Source of the DNA: Quadrisphaera sp.
GTDB lineage: Bacteria; Actinomycetota; Actinomycetes; Actinomycetales; Quadrisphaeraceae
Reading direction: 5' to 3'
Length of the DNA stretch: 64,000 nt
Assembly: GCA_029257185.1 (NCBI GenBank)
Contig: JARICT010000036.1
Coordinates: forward strand, 1-64,000
Positions 8,288-18,410 of the stretch are shown here, piece after piece. The number at the start of each line of letters is the position of its first letter. Position 1 is the first letter of the stretch. The notes beneath the pieces are model-generated. The model was not told the DNA's origin and made no database searches. It saw nothing but the letters and a program-made list of their open reading frames with translations. Both the position numbers and the translations under genes were made by a program.

Positions 8288-10768
8288 ATGCCTCCACGCC
8301 CCGCTCCACCCGCACCGGGGCTCCCCCGCAGCCTGGCCGACGACCTCCGGGCGCGCAGCGACGACGACGTCGTCGCGCTGCTGCTCGCCCGTCCCGAGCT
8401 CGCCACGCCCGTGCCCCTGGACGTCACCGCCCTGGCCGCCCGCGCGTCCACGCGCGTCTCCGCGGCGCGGGCGATGGACCGGCTGCGCGTCCCCGAGCTC
8501 CAGGTCCTCGAGGTGCTCGCGGCGGTGTGGACGCAGGAGGGCGCCGTCCCGGCGGAGCGGGTCGCCAGCGCCTGCGGCTCCGAGCCGGCGGACGTCGACC
8601 CCCTGCTGGAGCGCCTCACCGCGCTCGCCCTCGTGTGGGGGCCGCGCGCCGCGATCACCCCGCTGCGCGCCGCCGTCGAGGTGCTGGGGCCGGCGCCCGC
8701 GGGCCTCGGCCCGCCGCTGGTGGACGCGCTCGGCGCACGCTCCCCCTCGCGGGTGGCGGACCTGGTCGAGGACCTGGGGCTCCCCCCTGCCGGGGACCCG
8801 GTCACGGGGCTGCGAGCGGTCGCGGAGCTGGTCGGTGACCGCGAGCGCCTGGGGTCGGTGCTCGGCGGCGCGCCCGACGGCGTCCGCCAGCTGCTGGAGC
8901 GTCTCGCCGCCGGCCCGCCGCTCGGCGCCGTGGAGACCGCCGACCGCCAGGTGCGCGCCGCCGACGCCTCGACGCCCGTGGAGTGGGCGCTGGCGCGCGG
9001 GCTGCTCGCCCCCGCCGGGGCCTCCGCCGTCGTCCTCCCGCGCGAGGTCGCCCTCGCCCTGCGCGGCGGCCGCGTGCGCGAGCGCCTCTCGCTGACGCCG
9101 CCCGGCCTCGACGTGACCGAGCGCGACCCCGCGCGCGTCGACGCCCAGGGCGCCGGCGCCGGCGCCGAGGTGGTGCGCCTGGTCCACGAGCTCCTGAGGG
9201 CCTTCGAGGCGGCGCCGCCGGCGGTGCTGCGCGCCGGTGGGCTCGGCGTGCGCGAGCTGAAGCGCCTCGCCGTGCGGCTCGACGTCACGGAGGGTCAGGC
9301 CGCGCTGCTCGTCGAGCTGTCCCGGGTCGCCGGCCTGCTCGCCGACGACGGCGAGGCCGACCCGTCGTGGGCACCCACCCCAGGGTACGACGACTGGTCG
9401 GCCGGGGACACCGGGCAGCGGTGGGCCCACCTGGCGCAGGCGTGGCTGGCGACCTCGCGGGTGAGCGCGCTCGTCGGCACGCGCGACGAGCGCGGCGGCG
9501 CGCGCACGGCCCTGTCGGACGGGCTGGACCGCACCGCGGCGCCCGACGTGCGCGCGGCCGTCCTCGGCGAGCTGTCGGCGCTGGCGCCCGGCACGTCGGC
9601 GACGCTCGCCTCCCTGACCGAGCGCGTGGAGTGGCTGCTGCCGCGGCGCGGCGCGGCGTCGGGAGGACGGCTGGTGGCCTGGGGCGCCGCCGAGGCCGAG
9701 CAGCTGGGGGTCACCGCGCTCGGGGCGTTGACCTCGGCCGGCCGCGCGCTGGTCGGCGGGAGCGGCGGCGGGAGCGGCACTGACGACGAGCGCCGCAGCG
9801 CGGCAGCGGCGGCGGTCGAGGCCGGCATCCCGCCACCGGTCACCGAGGTGCTGCTGCAGGCCGACCTCACGGCCGTGGCGCCGGGGCCGCTGGTGCCCGA
9901 CCTCGCCGAGGCCATGGCGCTCATGGCCGACGTCGACAGCCGGGGTGGGGCCACGGTCTACCGCTTCTCCCCCGCGTCCCTGCGGCGGGCGATGGACGCG
10001 GGCAGGACGGCCGACGACGTGCTGGCCTTCCTCGCCGGGCGCTCGGCCACGCCGGTGCCGCAGTCGCTGGAGTACCTCGTGGCCGACGCGGCTCGCCGCC
10101 ACGGGCGGGTGCGCGTGGGCGCGGCGGGGGCGTACCTGCGCAGCGACGACGCCGCGTCCCTGGCCGAGGTGCTGGCCGACCCCCGGGCGGGATCGCTGCG
10201 CCTGCGCTCGCTGGCACCGACCGTGGCGGTCGCGCAGGCCGACCCCGGCCAGGTGCTCATCGCGCTGCGCTCGATGGGGCTGGCGCCCGCCGTGGAGGGC
10301 GACGACGCGGAGCTGGTGCTCCACGCCCCCGAGCGTCGGCGCTCGCCGGAGCAGCCCCCGCCGCGGCCGGTGACCGGGCAGCCGCCGCGGGTCACCGAGG
10401 AGGCCGCCCGGGCGCTGGTGAGCGCCCTGCGGCGCGCCGGTTCGGGGACGGCGGTCGGGAGCGCGAGGGAGGACAGGGGCTCGAGGGAGGACGGGGGCTC
10501 GAGGGAGGACGGGGGCTCGGAGGCCACCGCGCAGGAGCCGCAGGGGCCCAGCCCGGTGGAGGCGCTCGCGGTGCTGCGCGAGGCGGCGGCGGCCCGCCGG
10601 CCGGTGCGCCTGACCGTCACCGACCACGCCGGGCGGCGGCGCACGAGCCGCGTCCAGCCGCTGCGGGTGGAGGCCGGGTCCGTCGTGGTCGTCGACGTGG
10701 CCTCCGGGGCGGTCTCGCGGGTGTCCGTCCACCGGGTCGTCGCCGTGGCACCGTCACGGCCGTCGTAG
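8288..10768 (+). CDS. Helicase-associated (XPB N-terminal-like) protein
   Basis: An 826-residue protein of the actinobacterial family annotated as helicase-associated or helicase C-terminal domain-containing, which in many actinobacteria is encoded close to the XPB/Ssl2-like helicase, as here (13762). The N-terminus (LPRSLADDLRARSDDDVVAL) and the region around residues 480-680, including ATVYRFSPASLRRAMDAGRT, match that family. No Walker motifs are present, so it is not itself a helicase; a role with the helicase in DNA repair is inferred. Near residues 724-745 is a low-complexity linker made of three 18-bp repeats (SREDGG units). Start chosen from the leaderless -10 box. Confidence 0.8.
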   Translation: MPPRPAPPAPGLPRSLADDLRARSDDDVVALLLARPELATPVPLDVTALAARASTRVSAARAMDRLRVPELQVLEVLAAVWTQEGAVPAERVASACGSEPADVDPLLERLTALALVWGPRAAITPLRAAVEVLGPAPAGLGPPLVDALGARSPSRVADLVEDLGLPPAGDPVTGLRAVAELVGDRERLGSVLGGAPDGVRQLLERLAAGPPLGAVETADRQVRAADASTPVEWALARGLLAPAGASAVVLPREVALALRGGRVRERLSLTPPGLDVTERDPARVDAQGAGAGAEVVRLVHELLRAFEAAPPAVLRAGGLGVRELKRLAVRLDVTEGQAALLVELSRVAGLLADDGEADPSWAPTPGYDDWSAGDTGQRWAHLAQAWLATSRVSALVGTRDERGGARTALSDGLDRTAAPDVRAAVLGELSALAPGTSATLASLTERVEWLLPRRGAASGGRLVAWGAAEAEQLGVTALGALTSAGRALVGGSGGGSGTDDERRSAAAAAVEAGIPPPVTEVLLQADLTAVAPGPLVPDLAEAMALMADVDSRGGATVYRFSPASLRRAMDAGRTADDVLAFLAGRSATPVPQSLEYLVADAARRHGRVRVGAAGAYLRSDDAASLAEVLADPRAGSLRLRSLAPTVAVAQADPGQVLIALRSMGLAPAVEGDDAELVLHAPERRRSPEQPPPRPVTGQPPRVTEEAARALVSALRRAGSGTAVGSAREDRGSREDGGSREDGGSEATAQEPQGPSPVEALAVLREAAAARRPVRLTVTDHAGRRRTSRVQPLRVEAGSVVVVDVASGAVSRVSVHRVVAVAPSRPS
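10464..10517 (+). repeat. Three 18-bp in-frame tandem repeats
   Basis: Three copies of CGAGGGAGGACGGGGGCT (first copy with one A for G) inside the helicase-associated gene. Each encodes six residues (SREDGG-like). The copy number is in frame and only changes linker length. Confidence 0.85.
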
Positions 10769-10823
10769 GCCACGGCGGTCGTCCGCGGGCGGAGCGACTC
10801 GGCGACGCAGCGACGCAGCGGCC

Positions 10824-13124
10824 TCAGCCGCGCACCGGCTCCGCGGCCGCCTCGGTGAGGCGCGGCGCACGGCCCAGCCACGCCACGACGTCGTCGCTCG
10901 GCATGGCCTCGGCGTGCAGGGGGCCCTGGACGGCGTCGCACCCGACGTCCCTCAGGTAGCCCTCGGTCGCCGCGTCGCACACGCCCACCGCGACCACCCG
11001 CAGCCCGATCGAGCGCGCCACGGCGACCACCGAGCGCACCGTCTCGCGCGGGCGCACGTCGCGTCCGGCGCCGCCCGTGAGCGCCCCGACCAGCTTGACC
11101 GTGTCCAGGGGCAGCACGTTGAGCGGCCCCAGCGAGGACCGCTCCACGTCGAAACCGTCCAGCGCGACCGACACGCCGACCGCGCGAAGCCCGCCGAGCA
11201 CGCGCGCGGCATGGCCGAGGTCCACGGCCACCGAGCGCTCGTCGACCTCCAGCTCCAGCCCCCCGGGCGGCGTGCGGTGGCGCCGCACGGCGGCGGCGAC
11301 CACGTCGACGAGCCCCTCGTCCATGAGGTCCGCCGCTGACAGGTTGACGCTGACGCGCAGCTCCCGTCCGCCGCGCGACCAGCGAGCACGGGCCGCCAGC
11401 GCCTCGCCCAGCACGTGGCGGGTCAGCGCCGGCATGAGGCCCGCCTGCTCCGCGGCGGGGACGAAGGCCTCCGGCCCCATCACGCCGTCCTGGCGGTGCA
11501 CGAAGCGGGCCACGGCCTCCACGGTGGTGACCTCGGCGCTGCGCAGGTCCACCTGCGGCTGCACGTGCACCACCATCGAGCCGTCGTGCAGGCTCTCGCG
11601 CAGGTCGTGGAGGAGACGCTGCTCGCCGTCGCGCCCCGCCTCGTCGCCGGCGTTCGCGAGCTCGACGCTGCCGCGGTCACGCTTGGCGCGGTACAGCGCG
11701 GAGTCGGCGCTCCTCATGAGCGTGTCCACGTCGTGGAGCCTGCCGCTGGACAGGGCGACCCCGGCGCTGGCCGAGGGCCGCAGGCGCAGCTCGCCGACGC
11801 TGACCGGCTCGCAGACCTCCCGCAGCGCGGCGCGGACCCGCTCGGCCACCTCGGGGCCCCCGCCGCCGGCCTCGAGGATCACCGCGAACTCGTCCCCGCC
11901 GAGCCGGGCCACGAGGGCGCGCTCGCCCAGCGCCTCCCGCAGCCGGTCGGCCACCGCGCGCAGCAGCACGTCGCCCGCGTCGTGACCGAGGGAGTCGTTG
12001 ACCTCCTTGAAGCGGTCGAGGTCGACCATCACGACCGCCACGTGCGCGGAGCGGCGCGAGGTCACGCGGGTCAGCACCTCGAAGAACAGGCGCCGGTTCG
12101 CCAGACCGGTGAGCTCGTCGGTGCTGGCCTGGGCGCGGGTGGTAGCCAGGGCGCTGACCTCGTTGACGGTGATGGCGATGCGGGCCAGCGCCGCGAGCAC
12201 GGTGAGGCCGGCGAGCACGAGCGACAGCCCGGTGATCCCCAGCGGCTGCTGGACCACGAGCAGCACCAGGGCGAGGGTGGCGAGGACGACCGGGATCACG
12301 AGCACGGCCGTCGTCTCGCGGCGAGAGCTCATGCGCCGCGGCGGCGGGGTCAACGAGGAGAGCGCCATCAGCACGGCTCCGGTGGGCCACGAGACGTCGA
12401 GCACGCTGCCCGCGACGTACTCGCCGGTCGCCGCGGCGTACACGTAGGCGGTGTCGCCGCCGCCGAAGGCCACCAGCCCGGCGCCGAGCAGGAGCCAGCG
12501 GGCGCCGACGCGCCAGCGCTGCACCGCCATGGCGGCCGTGGCGACGCCCAGCAGGACGAGGTCGGCGACGGGGTAGGCCAGGCTGACGACCGTCTCCAGG
12601 ACCTCCTCCCCCGAGCTGGCCCGCGCGATGGTGTCGAACGAGAGCGCCGCCGCCAGCGTGGCCGCGCCCAGCCCGGCGACCAGACCGTCCAGCCAGACGC
12701 TGGACGGGACGGACGAGAGCTCGGCGCGGACCAGCCCCACCACCGCGAGCGCCGCGGCGACGTAGAAGGCGATCCACCAGGCGTCGGCGAGCGAGGGGTA
12801 GGGCTCGGGGTCCAGGTGCTGGACGTGGAAGATGTACAGCCAGTCGCCCGCCGCGAAGATGGCGATGGCGCCCCCGAGGGTGGCCCACAGGGCCCGCTCC
12901 TGACGCACGGTGGCGGCTCGGCCGAGCGCGATGGCCGCGGCCCCGGTCATCACCAGCCCGTAGACCCAGGTGTCCCAGAGGTCGCTGGCCTCTGCGCGCG
13001 GGGCGGCGATCGTCGCGACGTCGAAGGCCACGACGCCGAGGACGACGACGAGGGTGAGGGCCCACAGGCCCGGCCCGCCGACGGCCCGGGCCGCCCGCGG
13101 GCGTGGCTGCGCGCTGTCCCTCAC
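10824..13124 (-). CDS. Membrane GGDEF protein with degenerate EAL domain
   Basis: A 766-residue protein with about nine N-terminal membrane helices (residues 20-320), a GGDEF domain (about 332-490) and an EAL-like domain (about 505-755). The cyclase site is intact: RLGGDEF at 407-413 and VDLDRFKEVND upstream. The EAL domain has lost its signature and metal ligands: EAL reads EAV, the usual DDFGTGYSS reads DGFDVERSS, and the AEGVE glutamate is absent (VAVGV). It should make but not degrade cyclic di-GMP, the EAL fold perhaps binding ligand. The GTG start has only a weak upstream G-rich stretch. Confidence 0.9.
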   Translation of the reverse strand: MRDSAQPRPRAARAVGGPGLWALTLVVVLGVVAFDVATIAAPRAEASDLWDTWVYGLVMTGAAAIALGRAATVRQERALWATLGGAIAIFAAGDWLYIFHVQHLDPEPYPSLADAWWIAFYVAAALAVVGLVRAELSSVPSSVWLDGLVAGLGAATLAAALSFDTIARASSGEEVLETVVSLAYPVADLVLLGVATAAMAVQRWRVGARWLLLGAGLVAFGGGDTAYVYAAATGEYVAGSVLDVSWPTGAVLMALSSLTPPPRRMSSRRETTAVLVIPVVLATLALVLLVVQQPLGITGLSLVLAGLTVLAALARIAITVNEVSALATTRAQASTDELTGLANRRLFFEVLTRVTSRRSAHVAVVMVDLDRFKEVNDSLGHDAGDVLLRAVADRLREALGERALVARLGGDEFAVILEAGGGGPEVAERVRAALREVCEPVSVGELRLRPSASAGVALSSGRLHDVDTLMRSADSALYRAKRDRGSVELANAGDEAGRDGEQRLLHDLRESLHDGSMVVHVQPQVDLRSAEVTTVEAVARFVHRQDGVMGPEAFVPAAEQAGLMPALTRHVLGEALAARARWSRGGRELRVSVNLSAADLMDEGLVDVVAAAVRRHRTPPGGLELEVDERSVAVDLGHAARVLGGLRAVGVSVALDGFDVERSSLGPLNVLPLDTVKLVGALTGGAGRDVRPRETVRSVVAVARSIGLRVVAVGVCDAATEGYLRDVGCDAVQGPLHAEAMPSDDVVAWLGRAPRLTEAAAEPVRG

Positions 13125-13237
13125 CCCCCGGGCATCGGCAGCGCGGCCGTCGATCTGTAGCGGGCGGGGCCCCGGCGGGATCGCCGCTACGCTGGTCAGT
13201 CGTGCTCAGCGCACGCCGACCCCCACAGGAGAGACCC

Positions 13238-13765
13238 GTGAGCCAGATCCCGCACGACCGCCCCGACGACCGGTGGGAGACGGCGGGCGCGTCGTCGTCG
13301 GCAGGCACGCAGGCGCCCTACACGGGCACCCCCCACCGCGACGCACCGTCCTCGGAGCCGCCCGCCACGGACGGCCCCTGGGCAGGCGGCCCCTACACCG
13401 GCGGCCCGCCGCCGCAGCGCTACGCGCCGGAGGAGGGGTCGCCGACGCCCACCTCGGCGGTCGTGCTGCTCATCCTCAGCGGCCTGGGCCTGCTGGCCTT
13501 CGTGTGGACCGGGCTCGGGCTGGTGTGGGCCGCGCCCGTGGTCCTGGCCGTCGTCGCGATGGCGCAGCGCGACGACGTCGCGGCCTCGCGGCGCCTGACG
13601 AAGATCGGCTGGATCGTCTACGCGGTGCTCGCGGTCCTCACGGTGGCGCTGATCGCGCTCGGGATCGGCGTGCTCGTCTGGCTGGCCAACGCCGGCACCT
13701 TCGCCGAGAGCGGCTACGACCCGGGCACCATCGCCTTCACCGCCTCCCTGCTGGCAGCGCGGTGA
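13238..13765 (+). CDS. Proline-rich two-helix membrane protein
   Basis: A 175-residue protein: a disordered Pro/Gly/Thr-rich N-terminus with GPWAGGPYTGGPPPQRYAP (about residues 48-66), then two membrane segments at about 75-105 and 125-150 separated by the basic-acidic loop AQRDDVAASRRLTKIG. This architecture matches DUF4190-like actinobacterial membrane proteins of unknown function. Start GTG 13238 is set by AGGAG eight nt upstream; the frame is open further upstream but without a start signal. The stop overlaps the XPB helicase start in GTGA, so the two are coupled. That pairing may be incidental. Confidence 0.8.
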   Translation: MSQIPHDRPDDRWETAGASSSAGTQAPYTGTPHRDAPSSEPPATDGPWAGGPYTGGPPPQRYAPEEGSPTPTSAVVLLILSGLGLLAFVWTGLGLVWAAPVVLAVVAMAQRDDVAASRRLTKIGWIVYAVLAVLTVALIALGIGVLVWLANAGTFAESGYDPGTIAFTASLLAAR

Positions 13766-15417
13766 GCGACGGCCCCCTGATCGTCCAGAGCGACAAGTCG
13801 CTCCTGCTGGAGGTCGACCACCCGTCCTCCGCGGCGGCCCGCAAGGCCATCGCCCCCTTCGCCGAGCTCGAGCGCTCCCCCGAGCACGTCCACACCTACC
13901 GGATCACCCCGCTGGGGCTGTGGAACGCGCGCGCCGCGGGGCACGACGCCGAGGCCGTCGTCGACGCCCTCCTGGAGCACTCGCGCTACCCCGTGCCGCA
14001 CGGCCTGCTCGTCGACGTGGCCGAGACGATGGACCGCTACGGGCGCCTCCAGCTGATCAAGGACCCCGCGCACGGCCTGGTGCTGCGCAGCCTGGACGCC
14101 GCCGTCCTCGAGGAGGTGGTGCGCAGCAAGAAGGTCGCGCCGCTGCTGGGCGCTCGCCTGGGCCCGGACACCGTCGTGGTGCACGCCTCCGAGCGCGGGC
14201 ACCTCAAGCAGGCGCTGCTCAAGCTCGGCTGGCCGGCCGAGGACCTCGCGGGCTACGTCGACGGCGAGGCCCACCCCATCGCGCTGGCCGAGTCGGGCTG
14301 GTCCGTGCGGCCCTACCAGCAGCAGGCCGTCGACGGGTTCTGGGACGGCGGGTCCGGCGTCGTCGTGCTGCCGTGCGGGGCCGGCAAGACCGTCGTCGGC
14401 GCCGCGGCGATGGCGCGGGCGTCGGCGACCACGCTGATCCTCGTCACCAACACCGTGGCGGCCCGGCAGTGGCGCGAGGAGCTGCTGGCCCGCACGTCGC
14501 TGACGGAGGACGAGATCGGGGAGTACTCCGGGTCGCGCAAGGAGGTCCGCCCGGTCACCATCGCCACCTACCAGGTGGTGACGACGAAGCGCAAGGGCGT
14601 CTACCCGCACCTGGAGCTCTTCGACGCGAGGGACTGGGGGCTCATCGTCTACGACGAGGTGCACCTGCTGCCCGCACCGATCTTCCGGATGACCGCCGAC
14701 CTGCAGGCCCGCCGCCGCCTGGGTCTGACCGCGACGCTGGTGCGCGAGGACGGGCGCGAGGGCGAGGTGTTCTCCCTCATCGGCCCCAAGCGCTACGACG
14801 CGCCGTGGCGGGACATCGAGGCGCAGGGCTGGATCGCGCCGGCGGACTGCGTCGAGGTCCGCGTCACGCTCCCGGACGCCGAACGGATGGCCTACGCCAC
14901 CGCCGAGCCGGAGGAGCGCTACCGGCTGTGCTCCACGTCGGAGAGCAAGTCCCGCGTCGTCGAAGGGCTCGTGGAGCAGCACACCGACCAGCAGGTGCTC
15001 GTGATCGGCCAGTACCTGGACCAGCTGGAGGACCTCGGGAACCGCCTGGACGCGCCCGTCATCACCGGTGCGACCACCGTGGCCGAGCGCCAGCGGCTGT
15101 TCGCCGCCTTCCGCGCCGGCGAGCTGGGCGTGCTCGTGGTCTCGAAGGTCGCGAACTTCTCGGTCGACCTCCCGGAGGCCTCGGTGGCGATCCAGGTCTC
15201 GGGCTCGTTCGGCTCCCGCCAGGAGGAGGCCCAGCGCCTCGGCCGGGTCCTGCGGCCCAAGGCCGACGGCAGGACGGCGCGCTTCTACACCGTGGTGGCC
15301 CGCGACACCGCCGACCAGGAGTTCGCCGCCCACCGCCAGCGCTTCCTCGCCGAGCAGGGGTACGCCTACCGGATCGTGGACGCGGGCGACCTGCCCGCAG
15401 GGATCGCCGAGACATGA
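13762..15417 (+). CDS. XPB/Ssl2-type DNA repair helicase
   Basis: A 551-residue SF2 helicase of the bacterial XPB family. Residues 1-175 form the N-terminal damage-recognition-like domain. Motifs: Walker A LPCGAGKT (203-210), DEVH in VYDEVHLLP (about 304), LTATLVRED (motif III plus the RED motif typical of XPB), and QRLGRVLRPK (motif VI). XPB helicases unwind DNA 3'-5' in repair; mycobacterial homologues are ATP-dependent helicases of still debated physiological role. The GTG start is fixed by a 4-bp overlap with the preceding gene. The helicase-associated protein lies about 3 kb upstream on the same strand. Confidence 0.95.
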   Translation: MSDGPLIVQSDKSLLLEVDHPSSAAARKAIAPFAELERSPEHVHTYRITPLGLWNARAAGHDAEAVVDALLEHSRYPVPHGLLVDVAETMDRYGRLQLIKDPAHGLVLRSLDAAVLEEVVRSKKVAPLLGARLGPDTVVVHASERGHLKQALLKLGWPAEDLAGYVDGEAHPIALAESGWSVRPYQQQAVDGFWDGGSGVVVLPCGAGKTVVGAAAMARASATTLILVTNTVAARQWREELLARTSLTEDEIGEYSGSRKEVRPVTIATYQVVTTKRKGVYPHLELFDARDWGLIVYDEVHLLPAPIFRMTADLQARRRLGLTATLVREDGREGEVFSLIGPKRYDAPWRDIEAQGWIAPADCVEVRVTLPDAERMAYATAEPEERYRLCSTSESKSRVVEGLVEQHTDQQVLVIGQYLDQLEDLGNRLDAPVITGATTVAERQRLFAAFRAGELGVLVVSKVANFSVDLPEASVAIQVSGSFGSRQEEAQRLGRVLRPKADGRTARFYTVVARDTADQEFAAHRQRFLAEQGYAYRIVDAGDLPAGIAET

Positions 15418-15422
15418 TCCTC

Positions 15423-15444
15423 GGCTCTCAGCGGGCTCCCAGCG
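15423..15444 (+). promoter_or_regulatory. Tandem 11-bp repeats upstream of HtrA-like gene
   Basis: GGCTCTCAGCG followed directly by GGCTCCCAGCG (10 of 11 identical). The 11-bp pitch, one helical turn, is what head-to-tail OmpR-family dimers recognise. The repeats end about 30 bp before the -10-like CACCCT (15475-15480), placing them just upstream of the -35 position. The same motif recurs before the response regulator at 18453. Confidence 0.55.
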
Positions 15445-15474
15445 ACGACCCACCTGCCGCCCAGCGCCATCGCG

Positions 15475-15480
15475 CACCCT
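15475..15480 (+). promoter_or_regulatory. -10-like box, leaderless HtrA start
   Basis: CACCCT (second position A, sixth T, as in nAnnnT) followed by 7 nt and ATG 15488. No Shine-Dalgarno sequence is present before this ATG. Confidence 0.4.
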
Positions 15481-15487
15481 CGAGCCC

Positions 15488-16891
15488 ATGACGACACCGG
15501 ACACGCCCGGCTCGCGCGACGCCGCCGCAGGAGAGCCACGCGGGACGGGATCCCGTCCGGGGGAGTCGCCGCACGCCCCGCCGTCCGCCGCGCCCCAGGA
15601 GGGCGCTGCCGGCGCCCCGGGCCAGGGCGGCGGCTGGGCACCGCCCCCGGGCGCGGGCTGGGTCGGCAGCCCGGCCGAGCAGGAGCCGGGGTCGAGCGGT
15701 TCGGCGCGGCCCCCCGAGAGCGCCCGCCAGCGTCGTCCCGGTCCGGGGTGGGCCGGCGTCGTCGCCGTCGCGCTCGTCGCCGCCCTGCTCGCCGCCGGGC
15801 TGGCCACCGCTGTCGGCATCGCCACGCGGCCCGAGCCTCCCGCGGCCCCGGAGACCACGGCGAGCAGCAGCGAGCCCTCGGAGGACGCCGACCCGGCGCA
15901 GTCCGTCCCCCTCACCGAGGCGGTCAACTGGAACACCCTGGCCAAGCGCGTCAAGCCCTCCGTGGCCACGATCCGCGTCGCCGGCCAGCAGGGCGGCGGC
16001 GAGGGGACCGGGGTGCTCATCGACAAGCTGGGCCACGTGCTCACCAACAACCACGTCGCCACCGCCGCGGGCCCCGACGCGCAGATCCAGGTGACGCTCG
16101 CCGACGGGCGGCTCTACGGCGCGGACATCGTCGGCACCGACCCCAGCACCGACCTCGCGGTGCTCCAGGTCCAGGACCCGCCGGACGACCTCACCCCCGC
16201 CGTCTTCGGCCGCTCCTCCGAGGTGCAGGTCGGCCAGCAGGTCATGGCCGTCGGCAACCCGCTCGGGCTCTCCGACACCGTGACCACCGGCATCATCTCC
16301 GCCCTCAACCGCCCGGTGGTCACGCCGGCCGCGGGCCAGCAGCCCCAGCAGAGCCCCTTCGGCGGGCAGGGCGGTGGCGACCCCGTCGTGACCAACGCGC
16401 TGCAGACCGACGCGGCGATCAACCCCGGCAACTCCGGCGGGCCGCTCGTGGACGCCACCGGTCGGGTCATCGGCATCAACTCCTCGATCGCCAGCCCCTC
16501 CACGGGCGCGCAGGCCGGGTCGGTGGGTCTCGGGTTCGCGATCCCCGCCGACGAGGCCAAGCGCGTGTCCACCGAGCTCGTCGCCGACGGCGTGGCCACC
16601 CACGCCCAGCTCGGCGTGAGCCTGGGCCAGGGGCCCGGCACCGCCACCACGGAGGAGGCCACCCGCCAGTCCGCCACCGTGACGGGCGTCGTCCCCGACA
16701 GCGCGGCGGCGGAGGCCGGCCTCGTGGAGGGCGACGAGGTCGTCGCGGCCGACGACGTGCCGACGCCCGGGCCGGACTCCCTCGTCGCGATCGTCCGCGA
16801 GCACGCCCCCGGCGACCAGATGACGCTGACGGTGGTCCGAGCCGGTGAGGAGCAGGACGTGAGCGTCCAGCTCGGGGTCAGGGAGCCGTGA
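15488..16891 (+). CDS. HtrA-like membrane-anchored serine protease with PDZ domain
   Basis: A 467-residue S1C protease. A disordered Pro/Gly-rich cytoplasmic tail (1-85) precedes one membrane helix (about 89-112), so the protease faces outward. Catalytic triad: His189 in LTNNHV, Asp222 in STDLAVL, Ser316 in [11 protein letters not shown]-terminal PDZ domain (about 380-465) includes [19 protein letters not shown]. It would degrade or refold damaged envelope proteins. Tandem OmpR-type repeats upstream match those before the response regulator 3 kb downstream, recalling the mycobacterial MprAB-PepD arrangement. Its stop overlaps the xylulokinase start by 4 bp. Confidence 0.95.
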   Translation: MTTPDTPGSRDAAAGEPRGTGSRPGESPHAPPSAAPQEGAAGAPGQGGGWAPPPGAGWVGSPAEQEPGSSGSARPPESARQRRPGPGWAGVVAVALVAALLAAGLATAVGIATRPEPPAAPETTASSSEPSEDADPAQSVPLTEAVNWNTLAKRVKPSVATIRVAGQQGGGEGTGVLIDKLGHVLTNNHVATAAGPDAQIQVTLADGRLYGADIVGTDPSTDLAVLQVQDPPDDLTPAVFGRSSEVQVGQQVMAVGNPLGLSDTVTTGIISALNRPVVTPAAGQQPQQSPFGGQGGGDPVVTNALQTDAAINPGNSGGPLVDATGRVIGINSSIASPSTGAQAGSVGLGFAIPADEAKRVSTELVADGVATHAQLGVSLGQGPGTATTEEATRQSATVTGVVPDSAAAEAGLVEGDEVVAADDVPTPGPDSLVAIVREHAPGDQMTLTVVRAGEEQDVSVQLGVREP

Positions 16892-18357
16892 GCCCGCCCT
16901 CAGGCGTCCACGTCGCCGGGGTCGACTCCTCGACCCAGGCCTGCAAGGTCGTCGTCCGCGACGCGGCCACCGGGGAGCTCGTGCGCGAGGGGCGCTCGCC
17001 CCACCCGGACGGCACCGAGGTCCACCCGGGCCGCTGGGAGGAGGCCCTGCGCGCCGCGATCGACGACGCCGGGGGCCTGCGCGGCGTCCAGGCGCTCTCC
17101 GTCGGCGGCCAGCAGCACGGGATGGTCGCGCTCGACGCCGGGGGCGAGGTGGTCCGGGACGCGCTGCTGTGGAACGACACGCGCAGCGCGCGCGCCGCCG
17201 CCGACCTCGTCGCCGACGTCGGCGAGGGTGACGAGGCCCTGGGCCGCCAGCGCTTCGTCGACGCCGTCGGCGTGGTGCCGCTCGCCTCCTTCACCGGCGC
17301 CAAGCTGCGGTGGCTGGCCGACCAGGAGCCCGAGCGCGCCGACGCGACGGCCGCGGTGGCGCTGCCCCACGACTGGCTGTCCTGGCGCCTCGCCGGCGCC
17401 GGCTCCGGGGCGGTCGGCCTGGACGCGCTGTGCACCGACCGGGGCGACGCCTCGGGCACCGCGTACTTCTCCGCACGCACCGGGCGGTACCGCACCGACC
17501 TCCTCGAGCTGGCGATGCGGGGCCGACGGCCGGCGCTGCCGCGGGTGGCGGGGCCGTCCGAGGTCTGCGCGCAGGTGGACCCCTCGTGGGGCGCGGCTCC
17601 CGGAGCCGTCCTCGGACCGGGCACCGGTGACAACGCCGCCGCGGCGTTCGGGCTCGGCGCCGAGCCCGGCGACGTGGTGGTCTCGCTGGGGACCTCCGGG
17701 GTGGCCTCGGCCGTCTCGGACGTGGCGCCGGCCGACCCGTCCGGCATCGTCGCCGGCTTCGCCGACGCCTCCGGGCGCCAGCTCCCGCTGGTGTGCACGC
17801 TCAACGCCGCCAGGGTGCTCAGCGCCACGGCCGAGCTGCTGGGCGTCGACCTCGACGAGCTCTCGCGCCTCGCCCTGGCCACCGCGCCCGGCGCCGGAGG
17901 CCTGGTGCTGGTGCCCTACCTCGAGGGCGAGCGCACCCCGGACCGGCCGGGCGCCACCGGTGCGCTGCACGGCATGACGCTGTCGACGATGACGCCGGGG
18001 CACCTGGCGCGCGCCGCGGTCGAGGGGTTGCTGTGCTCGATGGCCGACGGCATCGACGCCCTGGTCGCCCAGGGCACGCAGGTGAGGCGGGTCCTGCTGA
18101 TCGGCGGTGCGGCCCGCTCCCCGGCGGTACGGCGCGTGGCAGCCACCGTGCTGGGGCACGAGGTGGTGGTGCCGGCGCCGGGTGAGCACGTCGCCGACGG
18201 CGCCGCGCGCCAGGCGGCCTGGGCGCTCTCCGGAGCCGAGGAGCCACCGGTCTGGGGCGAGACGGGCTCCACCGTCGTCCCGGCCGACGCCAGCGGCGAC
18301 GGTGAGGCCGTCCGCGCCCGCTACGCGCAGGTGCGGGACCTCACCGACGGGGCCTGA
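16888..18357 (+). CDS. xylB: Xylulokinase (FGGY family)
   Basis: A 489-residue FGGY carbohydrate kinase that phosphorylates D-xylulose with ATP to feed the pentose phosphate pathway. Motifs: [13 protein letters not shown] (about 11-23), [12 protein letters not shown] (substrate loop), [37 protein letters not shown] and the C-terminal [14 protein letters not shown] adenosine-binding stretch. These are characteristic of xylulokinase rather than glycerol kinase. No xylose isomerase or transporter gene is adjacent, and the 4-bp overlap with a protease gene is unusual for a sugar kinase, so the exact substrate is slightly uncertain. Confidence 0.87.
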   Translation: MSPPSGVHVAGVDSSTQACKVVVRDAATGELVREGRSPHPDGTEVHPGRWEEALRAAIDDAGGLRGVQALSVGGQQHGMVALDAGGEVVRDALLWNDTRSARAAADLVADVGEGDEALGRQRFVDAVGVVPLASFTGAKLRWLADQEPERADATAAVALPHDWLSWRLAGAGSGAVGLDALCTDRGDASGTAYFSARTGRYRTDLLELAMRGRRPALPRVAGPSEVCAQVDPSWGAAPGAVLGPGTGDNAAAAFGLGAEPGDVVVSLGTSGVASAVSDVAPADPSGIVAGFADASGRQLPLVCTLNAARVLSATAELLGVDLDELSRLALATAPGAGGLVLVPYLEGERTPDRPGATGALHGMTLSTMTPGHLARAAVEGLLCSMADGIDALVAQGTQVRRVLLIGGAARSPAVRRVAATVLGHEVVVPAPGEHVADGAARQAAWALSGAEEPPVWGETGSTVVPADASGDGEAVRARYAQVRDLTDGA

Positions 18358-18410
18358 CGGCGGCAACGAGCTGCCGGTCGGTCGAGGCGATGGACAGCCA
18401 CCCTGCAGGC

